Below are positions 1 to 8,252 of a stretch of 64,000 bases of DNA, piece after piece. Origin of the DNA: Alphaproteobacteria bacterium (GTDB taxonomy: Bacteria; Pseudomonadota; Alphaproteobacteria; Rs-D84); assembly GCA_017642585.1 (NCBI GenBank), contig JAGCOR010000020.1, positions 52,714 through 116,713 of the forward strand. Reading direction: 5' to 3'. Position 1 is the stretch's first letter. The number at the start of each line of letters is the position of its first letter. The position numbers were made by a program, and so were the translations under genes. The notes below the pieces were generated by a model. It worked only from the letters and a program-made list of their open reading frames with translations, searched no databases and had not been told where the DNA came from.

Positions 1-308
1 ACGATTTGCCAAAAACCATAAGCCATTGCCAATGTGGCATAACCAAACATATGGACAATTACACCCAGAATTAAAATGCGCCGGCGGGAAAATCTGTCCG
101 ATAAATAGCCAGACGGTATTTCAAACAAGAACGCAGAAACGCGGAACAGGGCTTGGATAAGGAAAAAATCGCCAACTGTGATGCCTTTCTGGGTATATAC
201 CAAAACGATAACAGGGGTGATCATCATAAAGAAATTAAAAAACCAACCAAATCTTAATAAATTTAAAGTTCTTTCCACAGAGCGATGCGTATCTTTGTTT
301 TTCTTCAT
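1..308 (-). CDS. MFS transporter, N-terminal part (runs off the left edge)
   Basis: The reverse strand is open from an ATG at 308 to the window edge (102 codons). It encodes a basic N-terminus, a first hydrophobic helix (LRFGWFFNFFMMITPVIVL), a second helix region, then the loop GYLSDRFSRRRIL. That loop matches the classic major-facilitator motif between helices 2 and 3 (G-x-L-x-D-R-x-x-R-R). An AAAGGA Shine-Dalgarno sits about 7 nt upstream of the ATG. The family is a secondary transporter of the inner membrane. The substrate cannot be told from this fragment, and the C-terminal part lies outside the window. Confidence 0.8.
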   Translation of the reverse strand, partial: MKKNKDTHRSVERTLNLLRFGWFFNFFMMITPVIVLVYTQKGITVGDFFLIQALFRVSAFLFEIPSGYLSDRFSRRRILILGVIVHMFGYATLAMAYGFWQI

Positions 309-390
309 TTCTTTTTTCCTTTTGGCTTCAATTATATCATAATCAGGAATCTTTTTCTATATTTTCAATTTCCCCCAGGGCAGTCGATTT

Positions 391-425
391 TATATATTAT
401 ACAAAGGCGCATAATATATATTATG
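391..425. repeat. AT-only inverted repeat and overlapping palindrome
   Basis: TATATATTAT (391-400) is the exact reverse complement of ATAATATATA (411-420), with a 10-nt loop. Overlapping it, CATAATATATATTATG (410-425) is a perfect 16-bp palindrome. It could be an operator for a dimeric regulator or a weak structure near the MFS promoter. In such AT-rich DNA, chance symmetry is common. Confidence 0.45.
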
Positions 426-456
426 TATAGTTTGGTATGTTAAAGGTGGTATAATT

Positions 457-549
457 ATGGATGTTAATATATTTGTTTTTTATATGTATAAACAACGTGT
501 TATATGGTTTAGATTTGAATTTTATACACACAAAAACAAATTCAAATAA
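457..549 (+). CDS. Possible 30-residue small ORF (unproven)
   Basis: An ATG at 457 is preceded by AAAGGTGG (442-449), a good Shine-Dalgarno at 7 nt. The frame reads 30 residues rich in aromatic and basic amino acids (start MDVNIFVFYMYKQRV) before TAA. There is no homology I recognise, and composition alone could produce it. It is listed only because of the clean ribosome-binding site. Confidence 0.15.
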   Translation: MDVNIFVFYMYKQRVIWFRFEFYTHKNKFK

Positions 550-589
550 TTTTTATTTGTTTTTTATTGGCGACCAGAATTTTATAAAT

Positions 590-726
590 CATATATTTGT
601 ATGCTCAGCTCGCTGAAAATCGATTGAATAAAAATTTTGTAAAAACAGCCCTTTTGCTGTCAGCCAGCAAAATTTCAAAAAGCATATATTTATATGTCCA
701 GGTCGCTGAGAATCGATCGGGTAAAA
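590..726. repeat. Two imperfect 44-bp direct repeats flanking a hairpin
   Basis: Copy 1 (590-633) and copy 2 (683-726) match at 36 of 44 positions by eye. Both contain the core TCGCTGA-AATCGAT. Between them, TTTTGCTG (652-659) pairs perfectly with CAGCAAAA (665-672) around a 5-nt loop. The copies are 93 bp apart. They could be regulator-binding sites or remnants of a duplicated element. Confidence 0.5.
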
Positions 727-979
727 TTGGGCATCGGGCGGTATGGGCGAAAAATTGGTAAAATTCGCCCTGATTCATGTGCTTAAAACGTATAAAATGC
801 CGGTTTTCTGGGCTTTACAGCTATTTTTGTTGTTCGTAATTTTATTCAAATTTTTATAAAAATTTCTAAAAAAATGCCGAATTTCTGCGGTTTTTATGTT
901 TTTTGATGGTTAACTAATTATATTTAGCGTTGGATAATGATACATAACTGCAATCATATAATCACAGAATTTGATAATT

Positions 980-1007
980 TTGACAAATAATCCCTATTTT
1001 TTATAAA
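980..1007 (+). promoter_or_regulatory. Candidate sigma-70 promoter for the amino-sugar cassette
   Basis: TTGACA (980-985), a 16-bp spacer and TATAAA (1002-1007) lie about 100 bp upstream of the aminotransferase start. Three further TTGACA hexamers follow at 1010, 1024 and 1059, so the exact start site is ambiguous. Confidence 0.45.
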
Positions 1008-1106
1008 TGTTGACAAAAATATTTTGACAATAAGACTGTGTTTTATAGGATTTTAGATTTGACAACTATAAATTTCAAGATTATTTTGATACAAAGGTGT
1101 AAAAAA

Positions 1107-2327
1107 ATGGATAAAATCCGATTTGCCAATCCTGATGTTGGATTGTTAGAAAAACAAATCATAGAATCAGCTATTGATACGCACCAATTAACGTTTGGTG
1201 ATTATGTTCGTGATTTTGAAACCAAGATAGCAGAATTAAGTTGTTGCGACAAGGCGGTTTGTTTTGACAGTTGTACTGCCGCTTTGGAAATGTCTTTGCG
1301 TGTGTTGGGTATTGGGCCTGGGGATGAAGTAATTACCACCCCTTTCACCTATTCTGCCACAGCAGAAGTTATTCGTAACACTGGGGCGAAAATCGTATTT
1401 GCTGATTTGGCACCAAACGGTTTGGAAATGGATTACAACAAAGTTGCCAAATTGATTACAGAACGGACCAAAGCCATAATTCCCGTGGACTATGGCGGTA
1501 AATTGTGTGATTATGATACCCTTTATAAAATATGCATAGCACACAAAAATGTATTCCACCCCTCTTCTGATATTCAATCTGCCATTGGGCGTATAGCGGT
1601 TGTTGCGGATGCAGCACACAGTTTCACAGCTCAACAAGATGGAAAAGTTTGTGGACAGTTTGCAGATTTTACTTGTTTTAGTTTTCATGCCGTCAAGGTT
1701 ATTACGACGGGTGGCGAAGGTGGTGCGGTGGTTTGGAAAAACATTTCTGGGGTGGATAATAATGAAATTGAACGAAAATTCAGATTGTTGGGTGATCATG
1801 GCCAAACATCACGGAATAAAAGCAAAGGATGGGAATATGATATCGCATCGTTTGGGTATAACCATATTATGACAAATATTGATGCTGCGATGGGTTTAGG
1901 CCAGATTGCCAGAATTGATGAGTTGCGTGAAAAACGCCGTGCTGTGACGTCACGATATGATTTATATATCCAAGATATGTGTGCTCCATATGGCATAAAA
2001 CAACAGATTTTGCATTTCGGGCCAAATTATGAAAGTGCGATGCATTTATATCCGATTTTTATACCGTCATGTTCTTTGTTGGGTGATGAAAAGCGGAATA
2101 AAATGTATAATATATTGGCAGAATGTGGTGTTCCGTGTAATGTGCATTACAAACCATTACCAATGATGACCGCGTACAAAAATATAGGATTTGATATAAA
2201 AGATTTTCCACAGGCGTATGAACGATTCAGAACTCTGTTGACAATACCATATCACACAGAATTGACTGAAGAAATGCAGATGTATATTGTCGAAAATATT
2301 ATCAAAGCGATGAAAATGTGTGATTGA
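1107..2327 (+). CDS. DegT/DnrJ/EryC1-family PLP sugar aminotransferase
   Basis: The 406-residue product is a fold-type I PLP enzyme of the nucleotide-sugar aminotransferase family (ArnB/perosamine synthase type). It transfers an amino group from glutamate to a keto-sugar nucleotide in the cytoplasm. Visible markers are the substrate/PLP segment GDEVITTPFTYSATAEVI, the ADAAHS motif holding the PLP-contacting Asp, and SFHAVKVITTGGEGG with the Schiff-base Lys. The ATG at 1107 is preferred over the in-frame ATG at 1038, because AAAGGTG lies just upstream and family homology starts at FANPDVG. The next gene follows after 20 bp and encodes a formyltransferase, so the pair probably makes an N-formylated amino sugar for a surface glycan. 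The exact sugar is unknown. Confidence 0.88.
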   Translation: MDKIRFANPDVGLLEKQIIESAIDTHQLTFGDYVRDFETKIAELSCCDKAVCFDSCTAALEMSLRVLGIGPGDEVITTPFTYSATAEVIRNTGAKIVFADLAPNGLEMDYNKVAKLITERTKAIIPVDYGGKLCDYDTLYKICIAHKNVFHPSSDIQSAIGRIAVVADAAHSFTAQQDGKVCGQFADFTCFSFHAVKVITTGGEGGAVVWKNISGVDNNEIERKFRLLGDHGQTSRNKSKGWEYDIASFGYNHIMTNIDAAMGLGQIARIDELREKRRAVTSRYDLYIQDMCAPYGIKQQILHFGPNYESAMHLYPIFIPSCSLLGDEKRNKMYNILAECGVPCNVHYKPLPMMTAYKNIGFDIKDFPQAYERFRTLLTIPYHTELTEEMQMYIVENIIKAMKMCD

Positions 2328-2347
2328 AAATAAAAAGGTTTTTTTAT

Positions 2348-3004
2348 ATGCAAAAATTAACAATAAATATATTTACTACTAAAAACAGTTGGATGAATCC
2401 TTTTGATGAAAAACTTAAAGAATGTTTGGAAAATCGAGGGCATATTGTTCATTGTATTTCAAATAAAACAGAATTACATGATGCGGATATTTCACTGTTG
2501 CTAAGTTGTCTGGAAATTCTGGAACCAGAATATTTGGAAAAAAGCAAGCATAATTTGGTTGTTCATGCCAGTGATTTACCACATGGCAAGGGTTGGTCGC
2601 CTGCAACTTGGCAGATTATAGAAGGAAAAAACAATATCCCATTAACATTGTTTGAAGCAACCCAGCAAGTGGATTCGGGGCCTGTGTATATTACGGACAA
2701 TATCCAACTGGATGGGGCGGAATTAATAGACGACTGGCAAAAATTAATGGGGAATAAAATCGTCGATATTTGTTTGCAGTTCGTGGATAATTATCCACAA
2801 ATTATATCAAATGGGCGTAAACAATCTGGACACGAAACATTCTATCCCCGCCGGCGCCCCCAGGATAGCGAATTAGATATAAATAAAACAATTGCAGAAC
2901 AATTTAATTTATTGCGTGTTGTTGATAATGAAAAATACCCTGCTTTCTTCATCAAAGATGGTAAAAAATATATTATTCAAATTTCCAAGGATAAAAACGA
3001 ATAA
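2348..3004 (+). CDS. Formyltransferase-family protein, probable sugar N-formyltransferase
   Basis: The 218-residue product resembles the N-terminal domain of methionyl-tRNA formyltransferase and the stand-alone formyltransferases of surface-sugar pathways. The signature is VVHASDLPHGKGWSP (catalytic His region), followed by EATQQVDSGPVY, which carries the conserved Asp. The Asn two residues before the catalytic His in the classic Asn-His-Asp triad is Val here. I recall this as typical of the HxSDLPxGxGWSP subgroup. An ATG at 2348 with AAAAGG upstream is chosen over a TTG at 2324 that overlaps the preceding stop. It lies 20 bp after the aminotransferase and is likely co-transcribed. It probably uses 10-formyl-THF to formylate the amino sugar made by its neighbour. 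Confidence 0.75.
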   Translation: MQKLTINIFTTKNSWMNPFDEKLKECLENRGHIVHCISNKTELHDADISLLLSCLEILEPEYLEKSKHNLVVHASDLPHGKGWSPATWQIIEGKNNIPLTLFEATQQVDSGPVYITDNIQLDGAELIDDWQKLMGNKIVDICLQFVDNYPQIISNGRKQSGHETFYPRRRPQDSELDINKTIAEQFNLLRVVDNEKYPAFFIKDGKKYIIQISKDKNE

Positions 3005-3104
3005 TATAAAATTTTTCTGTCGCATAGATTTTGTATAAAATCTTGATTTTTTGTGTATGGTAGTATAGAATTCTTGTGATTTTTATAACCCAAAAGGCTC
3101 TATT

Positions 3105-5504
3105 ATGGCAGACGATATCAAAAAAATACTTGAACGCGAAGCAAAATGGCAAAAACGTTGGCGTGATGAACGCGTTTTTTCGATAAAAGACGATGGTTCA
3201 AAACCCAGATTTTATAATTTGGTGGAATTCCCCTTCTTGTCTGGTGCGGGAATGCATGCTGGCCATATGCTGAATTACAGCGGTATGGATGTTATGGCAC
3301 GTTTCCGTCGTCATTTGGGTTATGACGTGTTGTTTCCTATGGGATTTGATGCAATGGGTATTGCTGCTGAAAAATATGCGGCCAAGGTTGGTAAACACCC
3401 TGCTGATGTTGCTAAAGATTTGGTAAAGGGATATTCAGAAATGATTGATCGTGTTGGTTGGTCTGTGAATCCTGAAACGCGTGTTGCGACATCTGATCCT
3501 GAATATATCAAATGGACGCAATGGATGTTTATTCAATTCTTCAAAGCTGGTTTGGCTTTCAAATCTGAATTACCAATGAATTGGTGTCCAAATTGCAAAA
3601 CTACATTTACAAACGAAGAATTGGAAGATAATAAATGTCCAAGATGCCAAGGTGTAATTGAAAAGAAAGAAAAATTACAATGGAATCTGGCATTGTCTAA
3701 ATATGCAGAAAAATTGCTGGACGGTTTGAAAGATTTAGATTTTGACGACAGAATCAAGAAAGATGAAATCAATTTGATTGGTAAATCAAATGGTGCCGAT
3801 GTTGATTTTCGTGTTGGCGATGATGTTATGACTATTTATACAACACGCGTTGATACTATATTCGGTGTGACATTCTGTGTTATTGCACCTGAACATAAAT
3901 TGTTAAGAAAATGGTTGGATTCGGGTCGTATTGAAAACAAAGAAGAAGTCGAAAAATACATCAAAGATTCTGCTGCAAAAACAGAAATCGAAAGAACTGA
4001 TGCGACCAAGGAAAAGACCGGTGTTGAATTAAAGGGAATCAAAGCAATAAATCCATTTACAAATACGGAAATTCCTGTGTTTACATCTGATTATGTGTTG
4101 GTAGATTATGCATATGGAACAATTATGGCGGTGCCTGCACATGATGAACGCGACTGGGATTTTGCAAAGAAATTTGGTTTGGAAATAATTCCTGTGTTGG
4201 CGGGTGGCGAACCTGATAAAGTTTGGGAAGGCGACGGTGAACATATCAATTCTGATTTCTTGAATGGTATGGGCAAAGAAGAAGCAATCGCAACCGCTAT
4301 TAAATACGGCACAGAACATGGCTTTGCGCGTGGCACAACAAAATACAAATTGAAAGATTGGGGTTTTTCACGCCAAATGTATTGGGGTGAACCTATTCCA
4401 TTGGTTTATTGTGAAAAATGCGGATGGCAACCTGTACCTGAAGAATCTTTGCCATTGTTGCAACCATATATAGAAGATTACAGCCCAACAGACGAAGGCG
4501 AAAGTCCATTGGCGCGTGCAACAGATTGGGTTAATACAACCTGCCCTGTGTGTGGTGGTCATGCAACACGCGAAACAGATACTATGCCACAATGGGCTGG
4601 ATCTTCATGGTATTTTTTAAGATACATTGATCCGTCCAACGACAAAGAATTTTGTTCAACGGAAAAAATGAAAAATTGGATGCCTGTGACTCACTATAAC
4701 GGCGGACACGAACATAACACACGTCATTTGATTTATTCAAGATTCTGGCATCGTGCATTGTTTGATTTAGGTTTGGTAAATACCCCAGAACCATATCAAA
4801 AACGCACTGCCCAGGGATTATTGATGGGAAATGACGGTTATAAAATGTCTAAATCACGCGGTAACGGATTTATGGTTGCCGAATTGATAGACAAAGTGGG
4901 TGCCGATGTCGGTCGTGTGACTGTGTTGTCTTTGGGACCATGGAAAAACAATGTGATTTGGACCGAAGGAACATTGGCTGGTGTTCAGAGATTCTTGAAA
5001 CGTGTTGAAAATTTCTCTGATAATTTGACAGATGATGATTTGACACCAGACCAGGATAAATTGGTTAACAAATTGATTGCAGATGTCACAGAACGTATTT
5101 CCAATATGGGATTCAATACATCTATTTCTGCAATGATGGAATTTATCAATGAATTCCCAGGTGGTAAAATGCCACGCCGTGCATATGAAGTTTTGATTCA
5201 ATTGTTGAATCCGTTTGCCCCTCACCTGACCGAAGAAATGTGGGAAAAATTGGGGCACAAAGATGTATTGGTTTTCGAGCCATGGCCAACATTTGATAAA
5301 TCTAAATTGGTTGATACAGATATGACGATTGTTGTTTCTGTGAACGGAAAACGTGCAAAAGATTTCGTTGTCCCCGTCGATATAACCGAAGCTGATTTGG
5401 TAGAAAAAGCCAAAGCCGTGGCGGAAAAACAATTAACCGGTGCAACAATTATCAAAACCATAGTTGTTCCAAAGAAATTGGTTAATTTCGTGGTAAAAAA
5501 ATAA
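3105..5504 (+). CDS. leuS: Leucyl-tRNA synthetase
   Basis: This 799-residue class I aminoacyl-tRNA synthetase charges tRNA-Leu in the cytoplasm. The HIGH box appears as MHAGHMLNY and the KMSKS box as KMSKSRGN. Between them lie the zinc-ribbon-like CPNC...CPRC, the CP1 editing domain with TTRVDTIFGVTF, and a second C-x2-C pair (VYCEKCGW, CPVCGG). The length is somewhat below the usual ~860 residues of bacterial LeuS. The start at 3105 has AAAAGG upstream. The gene stands alone and is followed by an intrinsic terminator at 5523. Confidence 0.97.
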   Translation: MADDIKKILEREAKWQKRWRDERVFSIKDDGSKPRFYNLVEFPFLSGAGMHAGHMLNYSGMDVMARFRRHLGYDVLFPMGFDAMGIAAEKYAAKVGKHPADVAKDLVKGYSEMIDRVGWSVNPETRVATSDPEYIKWTQWMFIQFFKAGLAFKSELPMNWCPNCKTTFTNEELEDNKCPRCQGVIEKKEKLQWNLALSKYAEKLLDGLKDLDFDDRIKKDEINLIGKSNGADVDFRVGDDVMTIYTTRVDTIFGVTFCVIAPEHKLLRKWLDSGRIENKEEVEKYIKDSAAKTEIERTDATKEKTGVELKGIKAINPFTNTEIPVFTSDYVLVDYAYGTIMAVPAHDERDWDFAKKFGLEIIPVLAGGEPDKVWEGDGEHINSDFLNGMGKEEAIATAIKYGTEHGFARGTTKYKLKDWGFSRQMYWGEPIPLVYCEKCGWQPVPEESLPLLQPYIEDYSPTDEGESPLARATDWVNTTCPVCGGHATRETDTMPQWAGSSWYFLRYIDPSNDKEFCSTEKMKNWMPVTHYNGGHEHNTRHLIYSRFWHRALFDLGLVNTPEPYQKRTAQGLLMGNDGYKMSKSRGNGFMVAELIDKVGADVGRVTVLSLGPWKNNVIWTEGTLAGVQRFLKRVENFSDNLTDDDLTPDQDKLVNKLIADVTERISNMGFNTSISAMMEFINEFPGGKMPRRAYEVLIQLLNPFAPHLTEEMWEKLGHKDVLVFEPWPTFDKSKLVDTDMTIVVSVNGKRAKDFVVPVDITEADLVEKAKAVAEKQLTGATIIKTIVVPKKLVNFVVKK

Positions 5505-5522
5505 TAAAAACAGATTAGTTTT

Positions 5523-5557
5523 AACCTGTCTGAATATTCAGGCAGGTTTTTATTTTT
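5523..5557 (+). terminator. Intrinsic terminator of leuS
   Basis: AACCTGTCTGA pairs with TCAGGCAGGTT (one G-U) around a 4-nt loop, followed by a T-rich tract. Confidence 0.85.
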
Positions 5558-5569
5558 ATATATAAAATA

Positions 5570-5599
5570 TTGACAATTTATATTTTTGTGCTATATAAT
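5570..5599 (+). promoter_or_regulatory. Strong sigma-70-type promoter
   Basis: TTGACA (5570-5575), an 18-bp spacer and TATAAT (5594-5599) are both perfect consensus hexamers, about 30 bp upstream of the ATG of the cysteine-cluster gene. Confidence 0.75.
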
Positions 5600-5628
5600 A
5601 TAGGAGAAAAAACAAGGATAAAACTATT

Positions 5629-6114
5629 ATGACAAACAATAACATTATCGAAGGCAGCCCAGAATGGGAAAAAATATGTGAACAATGCGGAATGTGTTGT
5701 TTGTTGAAATATCATGACAGTTGTGGCAATGTTTATTTAACCCGCGTCAGATGCGCTGCGTTGGACAAAAATACCCACAAATGTAAATGCTATGCGCCAG
5801 AAATGCAAAATCGCGATAATGGTCATGAAAATTGTAGGGTTTTGGGTGGCGAATGCGTAACCAGATTGACATTAAATGATGCGTATGCTGTGCCCTCTTT
5901 CTGTCCGTATGCACAAAGGTTTTGCAACAATCCAAAAGTAAAAAAAGCAAAGCACAGGCCAGATTTTGATTGGGAAAATACTATTTCCGAAACCGAATTG
6001 AAAGTTGGCGATTCTTTGGCAAATTATGTTGTCCCAAATTCAAACAAATATTTTAAATATAACCCACATGTAAACCAAAGAATACATGATGAAATGAAAA
6101 TTCAAACCAGATAA
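5629..6114 (+). CDS. YcgN/UPF0260-like cysteine-cluster protein
   Basis: The 161-residue soluble protein has the pattern WEKICEQCGMCCLLKYHD near the N-terminus, followed by further Cys at VRCAALD, KCKCYAPE, ENCRVLGGEC, FCPYAQRFC. This resembles the E. coli YcgN family (UPF0260, zinc/iron-chelating cysteine cluster), whose biochemical role is not established. AAGGA lies upstream of the ATG at 5629. It is a single-gene unit between its own strong promoter and a shared bidirectional terminator. The family call rests on the spacing of the first Cys cluster and the later PSFCPY segment. Confidence 0.75.
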   Translation: MTNNNIIEGSPEWEKICEQCGMCCLLKYHDSCGNVYLTRVRCAALDKNTHKCKCYAPEMQNRDNGHENCRVLGGECVTRLTLNDAYAVPSFCPYAQRFCNNPKVKKAKHRPDFDWENTISETELKVGDSLANYVVPNSNKYFKYNPHVNQRIHDEMKIQTR

Positions 6115-6116
6115 AA

Positions 6117-6141
6117 AAACCGCCATTTTGGCGGTTTTTGT
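6117..6141. terminator. Bidirectional intrinsic terminator
   Basis: AAACCGCC-ATTTT-GGCGGTTT is followed by T-runs on both strands. It lies between the convergent cysteine-cluster gene and rpiB. Confidence 0.88.
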
Positions 6142-6591
6142 TTAGGATATTTTTTTCAATCTTCGAACACGTTTTTCGCAATTATCAAATGGGCTTTCTA
6201 AAAAAGCCTGGACACATAAAAATGCAATTTCTATGTCTATGTCATCGGCAGCCAAAGCCAAAACATTTATATCATCATGGAAACGATCATCACGTGCCTG
6301 TTCAGGTCTTTCGCATCTGGAAGCACGCAAATGTCTGTAACGATTTGCCGCGATTTCCATACCAGCACCCGTGCCACAAATTAAAATACCACGTGCATCG
6401 GCATCATCCAACATGGCATTCGCCATTTTTTCTGCGATATCTGGAAAATCAACAGGTGTATTCAAATCGTCTGTACCCAGATTGACAACCTGATAACCCG
6501 CAGCCATCAACATTTCAGACAAATATAATTTCACACCAACACCGCGGTGATCTGCGGCAATATATATATTTGAAATCTTTGGTTTCTTCAT
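6142..6591 (-). CDS. rpiB: Ribose-5-phosphate isomerase B
   Basis: The 149-residue product has the RpiB/LacAB fold markers IAADHRGVGVK at the N-terminus and ILICGTGAGMEIAANR with the catalytic-loop region. It interconverts ribose 5-phosphate and ribulose 5-phosphate in the pentose phosphate pathway. In this family the base is usually a Cys in the GTGxG loop segment, and ICGTGAG retains it. The ATG at 6591 overlaps the bactofilin stop (ATGA), with AAGGAAG inside the upstream gene. This is preferred over a longer frame starting at 6624. It is the last gene of the trmN6-M23-bactofilin-rpiB unit. Confidence 0.93.
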   Translation of the reverse strand: MKKPKISNIYIAADHRGVGVKLYLSEMLMAAGYQVVNLGTDDLNTPVDFPDIAEKMANAMLDDADARGILICGTGAGMEIAANRYRHLRASRCERPEQARDDRFHDDINVLALAADDIDIEIAFLCVQAFLESPFDNCEKRVRRLKKIS

Positions 6592-6938
6592 TTTTTTTCT
6601 TCCTTTATCTTTGCCAATTTGCATTCCAATCCTGTGTTACCAGTTATGTTTATGGTCTTATAATACAATGTTCCAACCATTTTTGCATTTGAAAAAACAT
6701 TTACATAGTTAACTGACGCGTCGCCTTCGATTTTACCATGTAAAAACAAAGTATTTGCTTTGATATTTCCAATAACACTGCCACCGCGACCGATAACGAT
6801 TGTTTCTGCTGAAACATCACCGTGAACTGTGCCGTGAATTTGAACAGTGTGATCGGTTTTTATATTACCTTTGACATTACAACCCGCGCCAACGATAGTC
6901 GGGGTTTGTTTTTCATTAGAATTTGTAAATGCCAACAT
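6588..6938 (-). CDS. Bactofilin (polymer-forming cytoskeletal protein)
   Basis: The 116-residue product is a short beta-helical bactofilin (DUF583). It has the repeating pattern IVGAGCNVKGNIKTDHTVQIHG, VHGDVSAETIVIGRGGSVIGNI, LFLHGKIEGDASVN. Bactofilins polymerise without nucleotide at the inner membrane and often position cell-wall enzymes. The gene directly follows (30 bp) an M23 peptidase gene, an association seen in several bacteria where the two shape the cell. AAAGGAACGG precedes the ATG. The stop overlaps the rpiB start by 4 nt. Confidence 0.92.
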   Translation of the reverse strand: MLAFTNSNEKQTPTIVGAGCNVKGNIKTDHTVQIHGTVHGDVSAETIVIGRGGSVIGNIKANTLFLHGKIEGDASVNYVNVFSNAKMVGTLYYKTINITGNTGLECKLAKIKEEKK

Positions 6939-6968
6939 TTTCCGTTCCTTTCCTTTGAATTTGTTTTC

Positions 6969-8252
6969 TTATTTTCCCTTCACAAAATTTGTTGGGTTAA
7001 AAGGTGTTCCTTTGTATCTTATTTCATAGTGTAAATGTGGTCCTGTTGAACGACCGGAAGAACCGCCCAAACCAATAACAGAACCAGGTCTGACCCAATC
7101 ACCACGCGCAACCATTATTTTTGACAAATGGGCATATAATGTTGTGAACCCAAGTCCATGATCAACTTCGACTGTGGTGCCATAACCATAACGTTCCCCA
7201 GCAGAAATTACGCGCCCTGGCGCAACTGCGTATAATTCAGTCCCTACTTTACCCGCAAAATCTATGCCTTTGTGTTTTTTATTCTTTTTTGTAAATGGAT
7301 CTTGGCGCATGCCGTAATTTGATGTGATAACTGTTTTTTCAACAGGTGCACCAATTGGCAAAATTTTAACAAGGCGGTTCAAACCATGCCATTTTTCAAG
7401 TTCTTGCGCGATTTTTTGATATTTAGGATTTGCATTTTTATCAACTTTTAATGGAACGAAAGCATCCCCAATGAAAGCATTAGAATATTTGTTGGCTTGT
7501 TCTGTCAATTTGCTTTCATTTAAGCCCAATTTTGTGATGCTGGTATTGATGCGTTTCATTTGTTTTTGCAAATCAGCGATATTATCAGATGTTATTTGTG
7601 ATACCATATCTACGATTTGATTGTCGGCATCTGTGATTTCTTCCAAAGATTTTACAATCTGTTCATCGCGTTGTTTGATAAGTGTATTTTCGTTTTTGAC
7701 TAATTCATATTCTATGGACATCGCAGATATTTTTTCAAATTCAGGCGAATAATCTTCGTTGCCCATCACTTCGTTGATACGTGTTTGCAAGAAATCCAAT
7801 TCCCCAATAATTTTTGATTTAGAATTTAATAAATTATCTTTTTCTTTGTCAGACATCTTGCCTTTGTCTGCTTTCAATATTTTATCATCAATAATATTCA
7901 AATCGCGGGTCAAATCATTGTATTTTTGCAGATAAGTTTTCAAATCAACCATTTGACGATGATGTTGGTTTTTTACCTGTTCTAATTGTTGGGTGCGTTT
8001 TTGCAACAAAGGTCTGTGATACACATAAATATATGTTGACCATGATGCCCATATACACATAGTGATAACGACACAGAATTTTGTAAAGCGCCAAAAACTG
8101 CCCTGTTGATAGGTTTCGACATTACCGTCTGTGTTCATAACTGTGAAATCACGAGCGGGAAATAATATTTCAATCAAACGCCATACCGCACGAAACGGTG
8201 CAGTGATTAACGCCCAAAATGACGAAAAATATCTTGCTATAAAATCAATCAT
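6969..8252 (-). CDS. Membrane-anchored M23 (LytM) murein endopeptidase
   Basis: This 427-residue protein has a cytoplasmic N-terminus, one membrane helix at about residues 58-77 (FCVVITMCIWASWSTYIYV), a long coiled coil (about 80-260) and a C-terminal M23 domain. The zinc ligands appear as HKGIDFA (H-x3-D) and PHLHYEI (H-x-H), so the enzyme looks active. It should cleave peptidoglycan cross-links in the periplasm. The gene starts inside the trmN6 stop (ATGA) and precedes the bactofilin gene, consistent with a bactofilin-guided cell-shape enzyme. Confidence 0.93.
   Translation of the reverse strand: MIDFIARYFSSFWALITAPFRAVWRLIEILFPARDFTVMNTDGNVETYQQGSFWRFTKFCVVITMCIWASWSTYIYVYHRPLLQKRTQQLEQVKNQHHRQMVDLKTYLQKYNDLTRDLNIIDDKILKADKGKMSDKEKDNLLNSKSKIIGELDFLQTRINEVMGNEDYSPEFEKISAMSIEYELVKNENTLIKQRDEQIVKSLEEITDADNQIVDMVSQITSDNIADLQKQMKRINTSITKLGLNESKLTEQANKYSNAFIGDAFVPLKVDKNANPKYQKIAQELEKWHGLNRLVKILPIGAPVEKTVITSNYGMRQDPFTKKNKKHKGIDFAGKVGTELYAVAPGRVISAGERYGYGTTVEVDHGLGFTTLYAHLSKIMVARGDWVRPGSVIGLGGSSGRSTGPHLHYEIRYKGTPFNPTNFVKGK

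Larger units (their letters stand above)
309..1106. other. 798-bp AT-rich intergenic region
   Basis: No gene longer than 31 codons is supported here. The region separates the divergent MFS gene and the amino-sugar cassette, so it must carry promoters for both. It holds an AT-only hairpin (391-420), a 16-bp palindrome (410-425), a pair of imperfect 44-bp direct repeats (590-634 and 683-726) with a small hairpin between them, and four TTGACA hexamers (980-1064). It is the longest non-coding stretch in the window. Confidence 0.8.

Noticed and set aside
590..726. CRISPR array
   Set aside because: There are only two imperfect copies, with no regular spacers and no cas genes in the window.
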